A stretch of 64,000 nucleotides of DNA from Candidatus Thorarchaeota archaeon (GCA_019057475.1 DXJO01000004.1:1-64000), one strand, 5' to 3'. Numbered from the stretch's first letter, positions 34,946 to 44,127 are shown. A program made the numbers and translations. Notes: generated from the letters alone by a model not told the origin.

Positions 34946-36529
34946 ATGCAGATTATCACGGACGTATCCTTCATCCTGGAACTTCTTGCGATAGCGGTTT
35001 CTATTGTACTCGCATCCTATCTTATCCTGACCTGGTACCGGCAGGCGAACAGGTTGCTAACAGATCTTCCTCTGATGTTTGGGATTATCTTCATAGGGCA
35101 TGCCATAAACCAGATCCTGCTCAAGCTCCCACTGCTTGGGATACTGGAGGAATCATTGGAATTATTCCGAGTCAGGTCTTTTGTGGTTGGCTGCATTGCT
35201 TTGCCGCTTGTCGGTGTGCTTCTACATATCTGGTTGCCCCAACTCAGGAGGCATCACCTTCGAATCATGGGAGTAGTCACGCTCTACTGGATAATTGTGG
35301 CTCTGTTTGGTCCCACAATGGAAATTATTATACTCATGCATCTCCCCATCGTAATCACATTCATGCTTGGGATGGTTATAACATTCGCAGTGACTTGGAA
35401 AACAGGCAGGCTCAAGGAAGTGCGGAGTGACCTCATGGTGTTCTCCACGATTATGGGGCTCATCAGTCAGGTTGGAATGGTGCCGCTAATGAATGCGGGG
35501 CTCGGATTCGTGCCTGGCATCTTCATGGCGATAGGGACTCTATTTGCCACACTGGCTCTAGCAAACCCATGGTACCATTCGGAAAAGCAGGCTATTCAGA
35601 GTGGAGCCAGCGAGGCAATTGCGCCCGTGGCCACTGAGAGCGAAGTCAAGAAAGCCTCGTTCTGGTCGAGAGTGGGCCTAATCCCACTAGGGATACTACT
35701 GCTGACAATCGGCGTTATCTGGCGGAATGTGGATGTCTTTATCCTTGGTCTCAGCGAATCCTGGCTTAACATATTGCCATGCAAGCTCTTTCCCTTGCTG
35801 TTAATCGTCGGGGTCTTTTGGAAGTACCGACGAAGCGAGGTTGGATCAGTACTGGGCTTGCGCAGAAGCCGCATGAGAAGTCACTTGGTCATAGGAGTTT
35901 CAATGGGCGTGCTCTTCTACTTTCTTGGCAATGTCCTACCCACTATGATCTACTGGGCCTTCTTTGACTCTTCTTTTGATATCCAACTCGTAATCGTCAA
36001 TATGGACCTGTTGTGGTACAGCGCGTTTTTCTTCCTTGTGAACGCGATCTATGAAGAAGTGCTCTTCAGGGGTCTCCTGCAGAATGGTTTTAGGAGTCGA
36101 TTAACGCCCAATAAGGCCATCCTGCTGTCCGCTTCTATCTTCGGCGTTTATCACCTGATTTGGCCCATCTACCACGCCGCATCAGGCATTCTATCAATGT
36201 CACATATCTTCGTGTACGTGGTCTTCTCTGCTTTTCTTGCTGTAGTATTCGGAGTTTACTATGAAAAGTTCAGTGGCCGACGTACGCTTGCTGGTCCCAT
36301 TGCAGCGCACTGGCTCATCAATCTCCTGAATGAGAATTTCAAAATGTCATTTGATCAGGTGATAGAAGGTCCTGATGTCCTCCTTGTTGGTTCCACACAG
36401 ATGATCATTGCATTAACCTTGGTCGCGCTTGCATTCACAACTCTGATGCTTGTTTCGTGGAATCTACGTGTAGAGCAGGTTGAATCGTGGGCGGCCCGTC
36501 ACTTGGGACGACTGCCCCAACTTACCTAG
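34946..36529 (+). CDS. large CPBP-family intramembrane metalloprotease
   Basis: A 527-residue membrane protein in two parts. Residues 1-210 hold about seven TM helices of unknown type. Residues about 235-500 hold the CPBP protease: AIYEEVLFRGLLQ with Glu370, Glu371 and Arg375, FGVYHLIWP with the next His, and PIAAHWLINLLNE with the last His and Asn. All zinc ligands are present. The extra N-terminal half is absent from the CPBP protein at 17306 and may select substrates. Its stop shares CTAG at 36526-36529 with the convergent gene. Confidence 0.8.
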   Translation: MQIITDVSFILELLAIAVSIVLASYLILTWYRQANRLLTDLPLMFGIIFIGHAINQILLKLPLLGILEESLELFRVRSFVVGCIALPLVGVLLHIWLPQLRRHHLRIMGVVTLYWIIVALFGPTMEIIILMHLPIVITFMLGMVITFAVTWKTGRLKEVRSDLMVFSTIMGLISQVGMVPLMNAGLGFVPGIFMAIGTLFATLALANPWYHSEKQAIQSGASEAIAPVATESEVKKASFWSRVGLIPLGILLLTIGVIWRNVDVFILGLSESWLNILPCKLFPLLLIVGVFWKYRRSEVGSVLGLRRSRMRSHLVIGVSMGVLFYFLGNVLPTMIYWAFFDSSFDIQLVIVNMDLLWYSAFFFLVNAIYEEVLFRGLLQNGFRSRLTPNKAILLSASIFGVYHLIWPIYHAASGILSMSHIFVYVVFSAFLAVVFGVYYEKFSGRRTLAGPIAAHWLINLLNENFKMSFDQVIEGPDVLLVGSTQMIIALTLVALAFTTLMLVSWNLRVEQVESWAARHLGRLPQLT

Positions 36530-37047
36530 TGGGGGGGCCGCCACAAGGAGCCAGCATCCTCAGACCTGCCTGTCTTGTCATAGATCAACGCAAGATGAAC
36601 AAGCGCATCTGGATTGAGGGCTTCCAACGCCAGTGACATAACAAGAGCCTCCTCGCCTTTCTTCCTCATCGAGGCTGTCCAGCCGTGTGATACCGGAGGG
36701 TATAGATCGTCGGATAGTTGCTCTACCCGTGCTGAGTAAGGCCTCTTCGTCACCTCAATAGGTTTCAACATGATTCTTGCCGCTTTCTTGAGGGGGATAT
36801 GTTTCGAAAATCCAGTTTCGTCTACAACGATTTCATTATAGACTTCGTAAGAGTAGTCCTTAGTTTCGCCTGAGAACAATTCACCTGATTCCAAAGTGAT
36901 GTGGGGACCTATTTCATTCCAAGTTAGTTGACCTAAGACGCAGTCACCTGCAGGCGTGAACACCTTGACGGCGATTCCACCGCGCTTTGGTGACATAAAA
37001 TCAATTCCTTCTCGGGATTGATTCAACAAGGTAATAGCCTTGTCCAT
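36526..37047 (-). CDS. protein of unknown function with TPR-like end
   Basis: About 173 residues, not recognised. The first 110 residues look beta-rich (GGIAVKVFTPAGDCVLGQL, EIVVDETGF). The last 45 form two helices, GEEALVMSLALEALNPDALVHLALIYDKTG (described by position 135-165), in the style of a TPR unit. The ATG at 37047 is preferred over a TTG at 37059. No signal or TM. Confidence 0.5.
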   Translation of the reverse strand: MDKAITLLNQSREGIDFMSPKRGGIAVKVFTPAGDCVLGQLTWNEIGPHITLESGELFSGETKDYSYEVYNEIVVDETGFSKHIPLKKAARIMLKPIEVTKRPYSARVEQLSDDLYPPVSHGWTASMRKKGEEALVMSLALEALNPDALVHLALIYDKTGRSEDAGSLWRPPH

Positions 37048-37145
37048 TGGTGGCTGCAATTGGACTTACGGCATCATAATCTGTTGCCCGTCCGTGTAAC
37101 TGCTTTCCCATGGATCAACTCGATAGTAAAAGTGCCAAGAAAGAG

Positions 37146-37210
37146 AAAAAAAGATGATGCAGAGCATGGAAACCTTTGCGATATGTACCGCTTGAGTGTT
37201 CTATGCTCTG
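37146..37210 (-). terminator. hairpin and T-run with no gene in front of it
   Basis: On the minus strand, CAGAGCAT (37210-37203) pairs with ATGCTCTG (37167-37160) and is followed seven bases later by seven T residues (37152-37146). The loop is 35 bases. It resembles the terminators after the rubrerythrin and BMP genes, but the nearest upstream minus-strand gene already has its own terminator 430 bases away. Confidence 0.4.
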
Positions 37211-37407
37211 AAGTGTTGCTTATGCACTCCATGGCTCGGGTCGTGGCCGTGAAGGCTCTGTCATCTCATACAGTCTGGTCATGTTAATCATGGTCAAGTA
37301 GTCGCGAACACTCAATTATCACCCCGACGGCTGGTGTGACAAGTTCGGATCAATTCCGAGCTATCACCGTGCCCTGCTCACATTTCTCAAGCTCTGTTTT
37401 TTATGAG

Positions 37408-37415
37408 CTTAAATA
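37408..37415 (+). promoter_or_regulatory. orphan TATA-like box
   Basis: CTTAAATA, identical to the box before the oligopeptide permease operon, lies in a gene-free stretch. Read on the other strand it gives TATTTAAG, so direction is open. Confidence 0.3.
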
Positions 37416-37641
37416 CAATCTCGAACAAACAGTTATTGGCATCTGCCGCCTTTGCAGAGTGAATAACACACAGTCTAAAATCTGGGCTAGGAACTCTGAA
37501 ATCGTTGAGTGGAGAGTCATCAGAACAGCGGGCTAATTTCTCAACACAACCCTTCACACCCCCCAATTTCCCTCCCATAGATACCTGCTGACTCTGCTCT
37601 CCGCTCACACCCCAATCTGGTTTTGATCAGCGAACCGCGGG

Positions 37642-37677
37642 AAAAAAGGAATGTCACTTGGCCTAGCGGACCAAGTG
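37642..37677 (-). terminator. rubrerythrin gene terminator
   Basis: Fifteen bases after the rubrerythrin stop on the minus strand, CACTTGG and CCAAGTG form a perfect 7-bp stem with a 9-base loop, followed by ACATTCC and six T residues. This is an intrinsic-type terminator. Confidence 0.65.
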
Positions 37678-37691
37678 TTGAATTGTTCGAT

Positions 37692-38276
37692 CTAGAAGAC
37701 TGCTTGGTGGACCATGAAGTAGCTCCTGGCATGGTCGCAAGCTGGGCATTTCTCGGGCGGGGACTCACTTTCGTGAATGTAGCCGCAGTTCTGACATCGC
37801 CACTTGATCTTCTTCTCTCGCTTGAAAACACGGTCCTTGGCAATGTTGTCAGCAAGCTCGATGAACCGGGCGTGATGCCAGGTTTCTGCCATGGCAATCA
37901 TTCTGAAGACGACTGCTATCTTTGAGAAACCCTCCTTCTCCGCGACTTCGGCGAAGCCAGGGTACATTTCTGTGAATTCGTATTTCTCGCCGGCTGCGGC
38001 TGCCCTTAGATTCTCCTCGGTGCCACCAAGAGGACCAGTCGGAAATCCAGCTTCGATTTTGAGCTCAGGAGTGGCTCCACCTTCCTTCAGTAGCTTGAAG
38101 AGCCGCTCTGCATGTTCCTTTTCGTGACCTGCAGTCTCCTTGAAGACTTCGCTGATCTGAACATACCCCTCCTTCTTGGCAATGCTGGCATCGAATGTGT
38201 AGCGATTCCTTGCTTGGGACTCGCCAGCGAAAGCAGTGAGGAGGCTAATCTCTGTTTTTGTACCTTCCAATTTCAT
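37692..38276 (-). CDS. rbr: rubrerythrin
   Basis: A 194-residue rubrerythrin that reduces hydrogen peroxide to water using a di-iron site. The ferritin-like four-helix domain (1-150) shows the ligands in AGESQARNRYTF, ETAGHEKEHAE and MAETWHHARF. The C-terminal rubredoxin domain has CQNCGYIH and CPACDHA as four Fe ligands. Order and length are standard. The gene has its own terminator and lies 128 bp before the end of the FprA gene; both serve oxygen defence in anaerobes. Confidence 0.95.
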   Translation of the reverse strand: MKLEGTKTEISLLTAFAGESQARNRYTFDASIAKKEGYVQISEVFKETAGHEKEHAERLFKLLKEGGATPELKIEAGFPTGPLGGTEENLRAAAAGEKYEFTEMYPGFAEVAEKEGFSKIAVVFRMIAMAETWHHARFIELADNIAKDRVFKREKKIKWRCQNCGYIHESESPPEKCPACDHARSYFMVHQAVF

Positions 38277-38404
38277 TGTTCTACCTCCATTCTCTCATAG
38301 GACGGCGAACGCATACATCACTCACCGCCTCGGAGTCAAGATACGGCGATTCGAGGCTGGTCTCTAATAAGGGATTGCTTAGGCCAGTCTAACTTGATGG
38401 ACGG

Positions 38405-39604
38405 TCACTTGAGTCTATCAGCAATTACCTGAGCGAGCTTCTTGCAATCCTCGATCTCTTGTTCGTTGGCCCTACCTCGCACGCGCACAACTGGCTCAAG
38501 TACCTCGCATTTCATGGCCTCAATCATCTTGCGCAGTTTGAAGACGCCACCACCGCCCCAACCAAAAGTACCGAAGAGAGCGATTGGTCGCTTCATGAAG
38601 CGTTTGCCTTGCATCTCGTTGACGAAGCTCCAGACCTTAGGAAATGGATACGCATCGTACGTGGGTGTTCCAATCACAAGGATGCCCGCACGCATGGTGT
38701 CTGTGATGACCTTGCTCAACTCGCTATATGACAGGTTGTGCAGTTTCACCTCAACGCCTAGGTTCATGAGTTCCTTCTTCAGATTGACCGCGAGTCGGTG
38801 AGTCATGCCGTACATAGTACCATAGACGATAACGGCGTTCTTCTCCAGCTCGGGGCTGCTCCATTCAAGGTACTTCTTGACAATCCACATTGGGTCCTTG
38901 CGGTATATCGGTCCATGGCTTGGAGCAATCATCTTTATTCCGATGCCGAGGTCTTGCACTTTTGCTATGCCCCTCTGCACGAATTTCAGATAGCTCGTGA
39001 TAATCGCTGAAACGTAGCGTCGACTTTCGGATTCAACCATCCGCATGTCAATCTCGTCATCGAAGATTTTTCCGTTCAATGCACCGAATGAACCAAATGC
39101 ATCACAAGAGAATACAATCTCATCCTCAACCAGGTATGTCAACATAGTCTCTGGCCAGTGTAGGAATTGGGCATGCACGAATTTGAGAGTCTTCTCGCCG
39201 AGTGATAGTTCCTCAAGGTCCTCTACTATCTTCTCCTTAAGCGGAACATCATAGAATGATTTCTGCATTGGTGCAGCCTTGGCAGTGTAGACCATAGTTG
39301 CGTTCTTGGCAATCTTGGCTAGGTCTGGAAGAGCACTCGTGTGGTCCGGCTCCATGTGATTCATAACAATGTAGTCGATCTTGGCTGGGTCCACTATTTC
39401 TCTGATGTTGTCGAGCAACTCGTCTACCCACGGATCCTTCACGCCTTCTATGAGGGCTATCTTCTCGTCGACAATTAGATAGCTGTTGTACGAAACACCG
39501 AACGGTAGTTCCCACAGACCCTCGAACAGTTCTGTATGGTGATCGTCGACTCCAACGTAGTATACTCCCTTGGCGATTTCTTTGTGCATTGTTTTGGGCT
39601 CCAA
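38405..39604 (-). CDS. fprA: FprA-type flavodiiron protein (F420H2 oxidase-like)
   Basis: A 399-residue A-type flavoprotein. The N-terminal metallo-beta-lactamase domain (1-250) has the di-iron motif HMEPDHTSALP (residues about 82-92), a later His in HWPETML and an Asp in FSCDAFG. The C-terminal flavodoxin domain (about 255-399) starts with VIVYGTMYGMTHRLA, the FMN phosphate loop, and has GTPTYDAYPFP. In methanogens this enzyme reduces oxygen to water with F420H2, which fits the F420-type enzyme in this window. Normal length. Confidence 0.95.
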   Translation of the reverse strand: MEPKTMHKEIAKGVYYVGVDDHHTELFEGLWELPFGVSYNSYLIVDEKIALIEGVKDPWVDELLDNIREIVDPAKIDYIVMNHMEPDHTSALPDLAKIAKNATMVYTAKAAPMQKSFYDVPLKEKIVEDLEELSLGEKTLKFVHAQFLHWPETMLTYLVEDEIVFSCDAFGSFGALNGKIFDDEIDMRMVESESRRYVSAIITSYLKFVQRGIAKVQDLGIGIKMIAPSHGPIYRKDPMWIVKKYLEWSSPELEKNAVIVYGTMYGMTHRLAVNLKKELMNLGVEVKLHNLSYSELSKVITDTMRAGILVIGTPTYDAYPFPKVWSFVNEMQGKRFMKRPIALFGTFGWGGGGVFKLRKMIEAMKCEVLEPVVRVRGRANEQEIEDCKKLAQVIADRLK

Positions 39605-39743
39605 TTCAATATAGTTATTTTTTGAACGCTCTTCAAACGAGCGCCTTGGTTAAAAGGTCTGCTATCGGTCTCAAGTAGAATGCTTCCAACATTGGATGGC
39701 ACACCGCATTGTTATACATGCATTGGCCGGATGCGTCATTGTC

Positions 39744-39761
39744 TTGGAACACGTGTTCCAA
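39744..39761. promoter_or_regulatory. 18-bp perfect palindrome upstream of fprA
   Basis: TTGGAACACGTGTTCCAA is an exact palindrome with no spacer, 140 bp before the fprA start and 71 bp after the end of the gene at 39832. A dyad of this length suits a dimeric DNA-binding regulator. Binding and regulation are inferred. Confidence 0.4.
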
Positions 39762-39831
39762 CAATTGCGCCGTGAAAACACGTACGCGCAAATGGATCGA
39801 TCAGTTCGATTCTATTCTCTTTCAGCATAGG

Positions 39832-40284
39832 TCAAGCTTCAGGCTCGGACTCCGACTGTTCTTCTTGGACGGGAGCCGCCTCACTGCTTGTTTCGGGAGG
39901 TATCAGCTCATCTACCAGTTCAACTACTGACCTTCCAAGCAAGCCGCCGAAGCCACCAAGAAGTGCACCAAGAATGACGCTGATCACGATGACGAGCCAA
40001 CCCAGTCCCGAAAGCCCCAGCAGACCAATGAAGAACTCCGCTATCGCCATTGTCTGCGCCGTCAACGATAGGTATACGAAGATAGCAGACCACGCGATTG
40101 CCACGCCGATGAAACCAGCGAAGAATGCTGTCCGATGTCTTCTTGCAAGCAATGCGCCCAGTGCACCGGCAATGAGCATTGTCACCCATGCTCCGCTCAA
40201 CTGCAGTGCGATGGCAATCACTGTTACAACGAGAATCAGTTTCAGGAAGTTGAAATGTGGGAACATATCATCGAGCTTTTTCAT
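39832..40284 (-). CDS. small four-TM membrane protein (DUF5518-like)
   Basis: A 150-residue protein with four hydrophobic segments, glycine-rich helix ends (GLLGLSGLGWL, GALLGGFGGLLG) and an acidic C-terminal tail of about 25 residues. The layout matches the protein at 14217-14612. It starts 11 bp after the stop of the penicillin-acylase gene, so the two are likely cotranscribed. Function unknown. Confidence 0.7.
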   Translation of the reverse strand: MKKLDDMFPHFNFLKLILVVTVIAIALQLSGAWVTMLIAGALGALLARRHRTAFFAGFIGVAIAWSAIFVYLSLTAQTMAIAEFFIGLLGLSGLGWLVIVISVILGALLGGFGGLLGRSVVELVDELIPPETSSEAAPVQEEQSESEPEA

Positions 40285-40295
40285 GCAATCTCCTC

Positions 40296-42893
40296 CTATG
40301 GTACAAACGTAATCATTCTCTCTACAAAGTGTTCACTGAGGTCAGCATCGCCAATCAACGTGAGAGTCGGATAGAAGCGCATCAGATGATATCCATACTG
40401 TTCTGTTTCCTCATCGTAGGCGTACCAGAGGTCGAAGATGTCATCCCAATGCTGGCTAAACATGTTGCCACTCTGGCCGCCGGTGTATACCCCGACTGCA
40501 TGCTCGATGTCGCCCATGTCTATGACCATCCGCCATGATGGTCCATGGGTTACTCTCCACTGCCCAGACTCATCATCCCACGAGCTCACTGCTCGATTGA
40601 GTGTGTTCCAACCGCGATGGGGGCCTCCACCTATCACTGTGAGGCTGGCTAAATGGTTAAAGTAGGTGACGTGGAAATTGCCGTAGTACCAATCCGTCAT
40701 ATTGCTCCCAAGCTTTAAGATCATCTCGTCCAGAGCGCGAAATAATGCGCGTGCGAGAATCTCATCACGGGTTTCCACGTCGCCGGTGGAGTGGTCATCC
40801 AAGTAGTAATTCTCATTTTCTCTGATTACTCTCTCCAGCACGGGGGTGGATGGCGTCCGCAAGTTGGCGTCAAGCGTTACACGTAGCTCGTCGAAAATCT
40901 CGTACTTTAATGCGTCAACAAGGAACCTCCATAGCGTAGGCGCCTGAATGTCTGTTTCCATCGAAAAGTCCCAATCAGACAACCAATCAACCGCAAGCTG
41001 AACAGTGGCATTGCCGTCCCCGGCCGCGTTCCATGCATCGATGACGTAAGGCACAATCCATTGAGCTGAAACATCCACAGAGTCGGCCTGCCATCTTTTC
41101 ATATCATCCATTGAAACGCTAGAGCTAGTGTTCAGTAGGTAGTTGATCCGACGTCCTCTGTATCCTGTGGCGTACGGCCCAATCACATCCCACCCGTAGG
41201 TTTCGGGATCGTAACTCCTCTGGTTCGCAGACTGCAGGTATCCCTGTGCCGGGTCAACTGACCTCGGTATGTAGGCATACGGGATGTTGGAGAGCATACC
41301 CACAGAGTCATTCAGTGCTTGAATTGGGAGGTCTCCTAGGTAGCCAGTTCTCAATGGATACCGACCTGCTGCTGTTATAGCGATGTGTCCTTCATCATCA
41401 GCATAGATGAAGTTGTGTGGCGGCGAGTCCCACCAGTACAGGGCGTCGTAGTAATCCTCTATGTTCTTAGCTTTGTTGAGAAGCGAGAGGGCCAGTAGCT
41501 CGTGAGTGATATCCAATCCAGTCCAGTTCATCGCAATGTTGGGCGTCTGAGTGCTGTCAAGATTGTATGTCCCCATCACCGAATCGATGCAAGGTCCATG
41601 TACCGAACACTTCACGTCAAAGGCGATGTCTCCCGCATCTTTCGTGTGAATCGTTTCATCGACAACCTCGAATGCACGCCATGCACCATTGTACCAGTAC
41701 TGGGAATCGTTGTCGGGGTTCACTTGCTCAACGAAGAAGTCCATGACATCATAGGCAGCCGACGTCATACCCCAAGCAATGTGGTCGCCGTGGCCAAGCA
41801 CGAATCCTGGAGTGCCTGGGAATGAGACCCCCATGACATCTATTCCTGGGGCCACAATGTGTGCTTCATACCACAGGGACGGTGCTTGGAGTGGCAGATG
41901 AGGATCATTGGCAAGGATCGAAGAACCCGTTTCTGAGAGGGAACCGCTCACTGCCCAACTGTTGCTGCCCATCGCTTCTCTTAGTTCGACGGGCAAAATG
42001 ACATCATCAATGATACTCAGCAAAGTCTTCAGCTTGTCAGCTGGTATCAAATCCTCAGATAGACTTGCTAGGTTTGCAGTAGGCGGAGGCGTTGGATCAG
42101 CTGGAAAGCCTCCGGCTGAGTTAGGATACTCGGCCAGACTGAGATTGTGCTGCTCTGGCATTATCGGCACGTTGTAAGGCATCAAGTCAGGAAAGAGATC
42201 ATTGTACATCGTGTCGTTAGCCATAGTGGTTCTGGCATATTCTCTATAGAGATCGTCAGCCCCTGACGCAAGACTCCAGCTCATCATCTTGGTCCAGATG
42301 AATACATCTACCGGTCTCCAATGTTGAGGCGTGAATCCCAATATCTTGAACTCAATTGGTGTCGTGGAGCTCGTCATTGAATCAATGAACGCGTTCACTC
42401 CTGCTACTTCCGCGTCTAAGATATCGAGGACGTAAGCAACATCTTCGTTCGTGTTTCTATTCTTAAGATACCATTGGTATGTTTCTTCAGCACCTCTTGC
42501 GAGACCGATTGCACGGTAGTATTTGTCCGAGCTGACTGCGTAGGACCCGACAATCTCGCAGATTCTACCTGCAGCCAAGTAGTTCTGCATCACCATCTGG
42601 AAAAGGCGTTCCTTGGCGTGAAGATAGCCAAGCGCCATGTAGGCGTCTGTCACCGCGTCAGCGTAGATGTGTGGGATACCCCACTCGTCAAAAAAGACTT
42701 CTACGTTAGCATCTAGACCTGGAAGATTGATTGTCTGTAAGGCGGGCTCTGGATACCCAACATCGAATATCCCGCCAGTTGGGGCGATTATTCCAAGGCC
42801 GCCAGAGAGCGGACCGATTGGCATTGTCAGCATAACAACCAGTGCAATGGGCCCTACCAAGGAGAGGCCCAGATTCAGAATCTTTCTCTTCAT
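40296..42893 (-). CDS. penicillin-acylase-family Ntn hydrolase
   Basis: An 865-residue amidase of the penicillin G acylase/AHL acylase family. A signal or TM anchor (about 8-30) precedes the alpha-chain motif EWGIPHIYADAVTDAY and GYLHAKERLFQM. The autocatalytic nucleophile is Ser310 in MGSNSWAVSG, followed by ILANDPHLPL, exactly the family pattern. Cleavage before Ser310 would release a beta chain of about 556 residues. The enzyme should act outside the cytoplasmic membrane on N-acyl amides. The substrate is unknown. The small membrane protein gene follows after 11 bp. Confidence 0.9.
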   Translation of the reverse strand: MKRKILNLGLSLVGPIALVVMLTMPIGPLSGGLGIIAPTGGIFDVGYPEPALQTINLPGLDANVEVFFDEWGIPHIYADAVTDAYMALGYLHAKERLFQMVMQNYLAAGRICEIVGSYAVSSDKYYRAIGLARGAEETYQWYLKNRNTNEDVAYVLDILDAEVAGVNAFIDSMTSSTTPIEFKILGFTPQHWRPVDVFIWTKMMSWSLASGADDLYREYARTTMANDTMYNDLFPDLMPYNVPIMPEQHNLSLAEYPNSAGGFPADPTPPPTANLASLSEDLIPADKLKTLLSIIDDVILPVELREAMGSNSWAVSGSLSETGSSILANDPHLPLQAPSLWYEAHIVAPGIDVMGVSFPGTPGFVLGHGDHIAWGMTSAAYDVMDFFVEQVNPDNDSQYWYNGAWRAFEVVDETIHTKDAGDIAFDVKCSVHGPCIDSVMGTYNLDSTQTPNIAMNWTGLDITHELLALSLLNKAKNIEDYYDALYWWDSPPHNFIYADDEGHIAITAAGRYPLRTGYLGDLPIQALNDSVGMLSNIPYAYIPRSVDPAQGYLQSANQRSYDPETYGWDVIGPYATGYRGRRINYLLNTSSSVSMDDMKRWQADSVDVSAQWIVPYVIDAWNAAGDGNATVQLAVDWLSDWDFSMETDIQAPTLWRFLVDALKYEIFDELRVTLDANLRTPSTPVLERVIRENENYYLDDHSTGDVETRDEILARALFRALDEMILKLGSNMTDWYYGNFHVTYFNHLASLTVIGGGPHRGWNTLNRAVSSWDDESGQWRVTHGPSWRMVIDMGDIEHAVGVYTGGQSGNMFSQHWDDIFDLWYAYDEETEQYGYHLMRFYPTLTLIGDADLSEHFVERMITFVP

Positions 42894-43026
42894 ATCTCAT
42901 CAGCGCCCGGAGTGCGATTCCACACAGTTACTCTTCCCTCCCTTTAAGCATTAGGTGCAAGCCGAATTGTCAGGTTGGCAAGCTTTTTCTGTGAGATGAG
43001 ACGCGATGTGGAGGTAGTGAGCGACA

Positions 43027-44073
43027 ATGGTAAAGACGGAAACATTTCGCGGTAGAGATTTCATAACACTCCTTGATTATACTAAAGAGGAGGTCGAGAC
43101 AATTCTTGACGTTGCCATAGACCTCAAGAAGAAGTTTGCAATAGGAGAGCCTCACAAGCTGCTTGATGCTAAGACGCTCTTCATGATATTTTACAACCAG
43201 TCCTTAAGGACGCGTAATTCGTTCGAGGCTGGAATGACTCAGTTAGGTGGTCATGCGCATTTTCTGGACCCGAGTAAGATATATGCTCCCGCTCTGGAGG
43301 GCGATGAGGTAGCTTATGCAACTGAGAGAGTGTCCGACGTTGCACGAGTTCTGGCCCGAATGGGGCATGGAATAGCTATTCGGTGCTACGGAGACCCAGT
43401 AGGATGGCAGTACGGCCGAGCAAATGAGATCATCAATAACTTCGCGCACTGGTCACACATTCCCATAATCAACATGGAGGATGACAAGTATCATCCATGT
43501 CAAGGATTAGCTGACGTGATGACGGTGAAGGAAAAGTTCGGGACCTTCAAGGATGTCAAATTCGTCATGAGCTGGGCGTATTCTCCCTCAGTTCACAAAC
43601 CCCTGGCCGTGCCGCAGAGCGCAGTGATTGCTGCGAGCAAAATGGGTTGTGAAACCGTCCTTGCACATCCAAAGGGATTGGAGCTGGATGATGAGGTCAT
43701 CAAACAGTGCAAGGTATACGCAGAAGAGAACAACGCCAGCTTCGAGATCATGAATGACATGGAGGAAGCGTTTGAGGGAGCACATGTCGTCTACCCGAAG
43801 GCATGGACCTGTAGGGACTTCATGCCACCTTGGAACGACAAACCTGAGCTCGAGAAGTCACAGGAATTATTTGACAAGAACAAGCACTGGATATGCGATG
43901 ATGATAAGATGAAGATTGCTGGTCCTAGGGCGTACTACATGCACTGCTTGCCTTGTGACCGCGGTTTCGAGGTTTCCAACAGTGTTATTGATGGGCCTCA
44001 GTCTATTGCATTCGACCAGGCCGAGAACAGACTACATGGCCAGAAGGCAGTCATGGCATTGACCATGCGTTAG
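43027..44073 (+). CDS. N-acetylornithine-carbamoyltransferase-like protein (copy 1)
   Basis: A 348-residue transcarbamylase closest by eye to knotted N-acetyl/N-succinylornithine carbamoyltransferases and YgeW. The carbamoyl-phosphate loop is FYNQSLRTRNSFEAG (residues about 57-71), then GGHAHFL, the HPCQGLADVM motif near 158 and MHCLPCDRGFE near 305. The end RLHGQKAVMALTM is also typical. All carbamoyl-phosphate residues are present, so it is probably active. GGAGGT lies at about 43010-43015. A paralogue follows 54 bp downstream. Confidence 0.85.
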   Translation: MVKTETFRGRDFITLLDYTKEEVETILDVAIDLKKKFAIGEPHKLLDAKTLFMIFYNQSLRTRNSFEAGMTQLGGHAHFLDPSKIYAPALEGDEVAYATERVSDVARVLARMGHGIAIRCYGDPVGWQYGRANEIINNFAHWSHIPIINMEDDKYHPCQGLADVMTVKEKFGTFKDVKFVMSWAYSPSVHKPLAVPQSAVIAASKMGCETVLAHPKGLELDDEVIKQCKVYAEENNASFEIMNDMEEAFEGAHVVYPKAWTCRDFMPPWNDKPELEKSQELFDKNKHWICDDDKMKIAGPRAYYMHCLPCDRGFEVSNSVIDGPQSIAFDQAENRLHGQKAVMALTMR

Positions 44074-44127
44074 TGACTAGCTCCTCGGCTATCAGGGGTC
44101 CATGTTGGAAACAGTCAAGGATTCAGC

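Larger units (their letters stand above)
37060..37641. other. gene-poor stretch, possible noncoding RNA
   Basis: No convincing protein gene lies in these 580 bases; the short frames present have no start signals or family likeness. The region holds a hairpin with T-run (37146-37210, minus), a TATA-like box (37408-37415) and an inverted repeat with TCGGA/TCCGA arms at about 37344-37358. These are the parts one would expect around a small RNA gene. Confidence 0.4.

Noticed and set aside
37018-37536. Short plus-strand frames of 66-89 residues in the gene-poor region
   Set aside because: No Shine-Dalgarno sites, no hydrophobic or domain pattern, and atypical composition; noted only as gene-poor DNA.
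37541-37897. 118-residue minus-strand frame overlapping the rubrerythrin gene
   Set aside because: It runs in another frame through the rubrerythrin rubredoxin domain and its terminator, with no family likeness.
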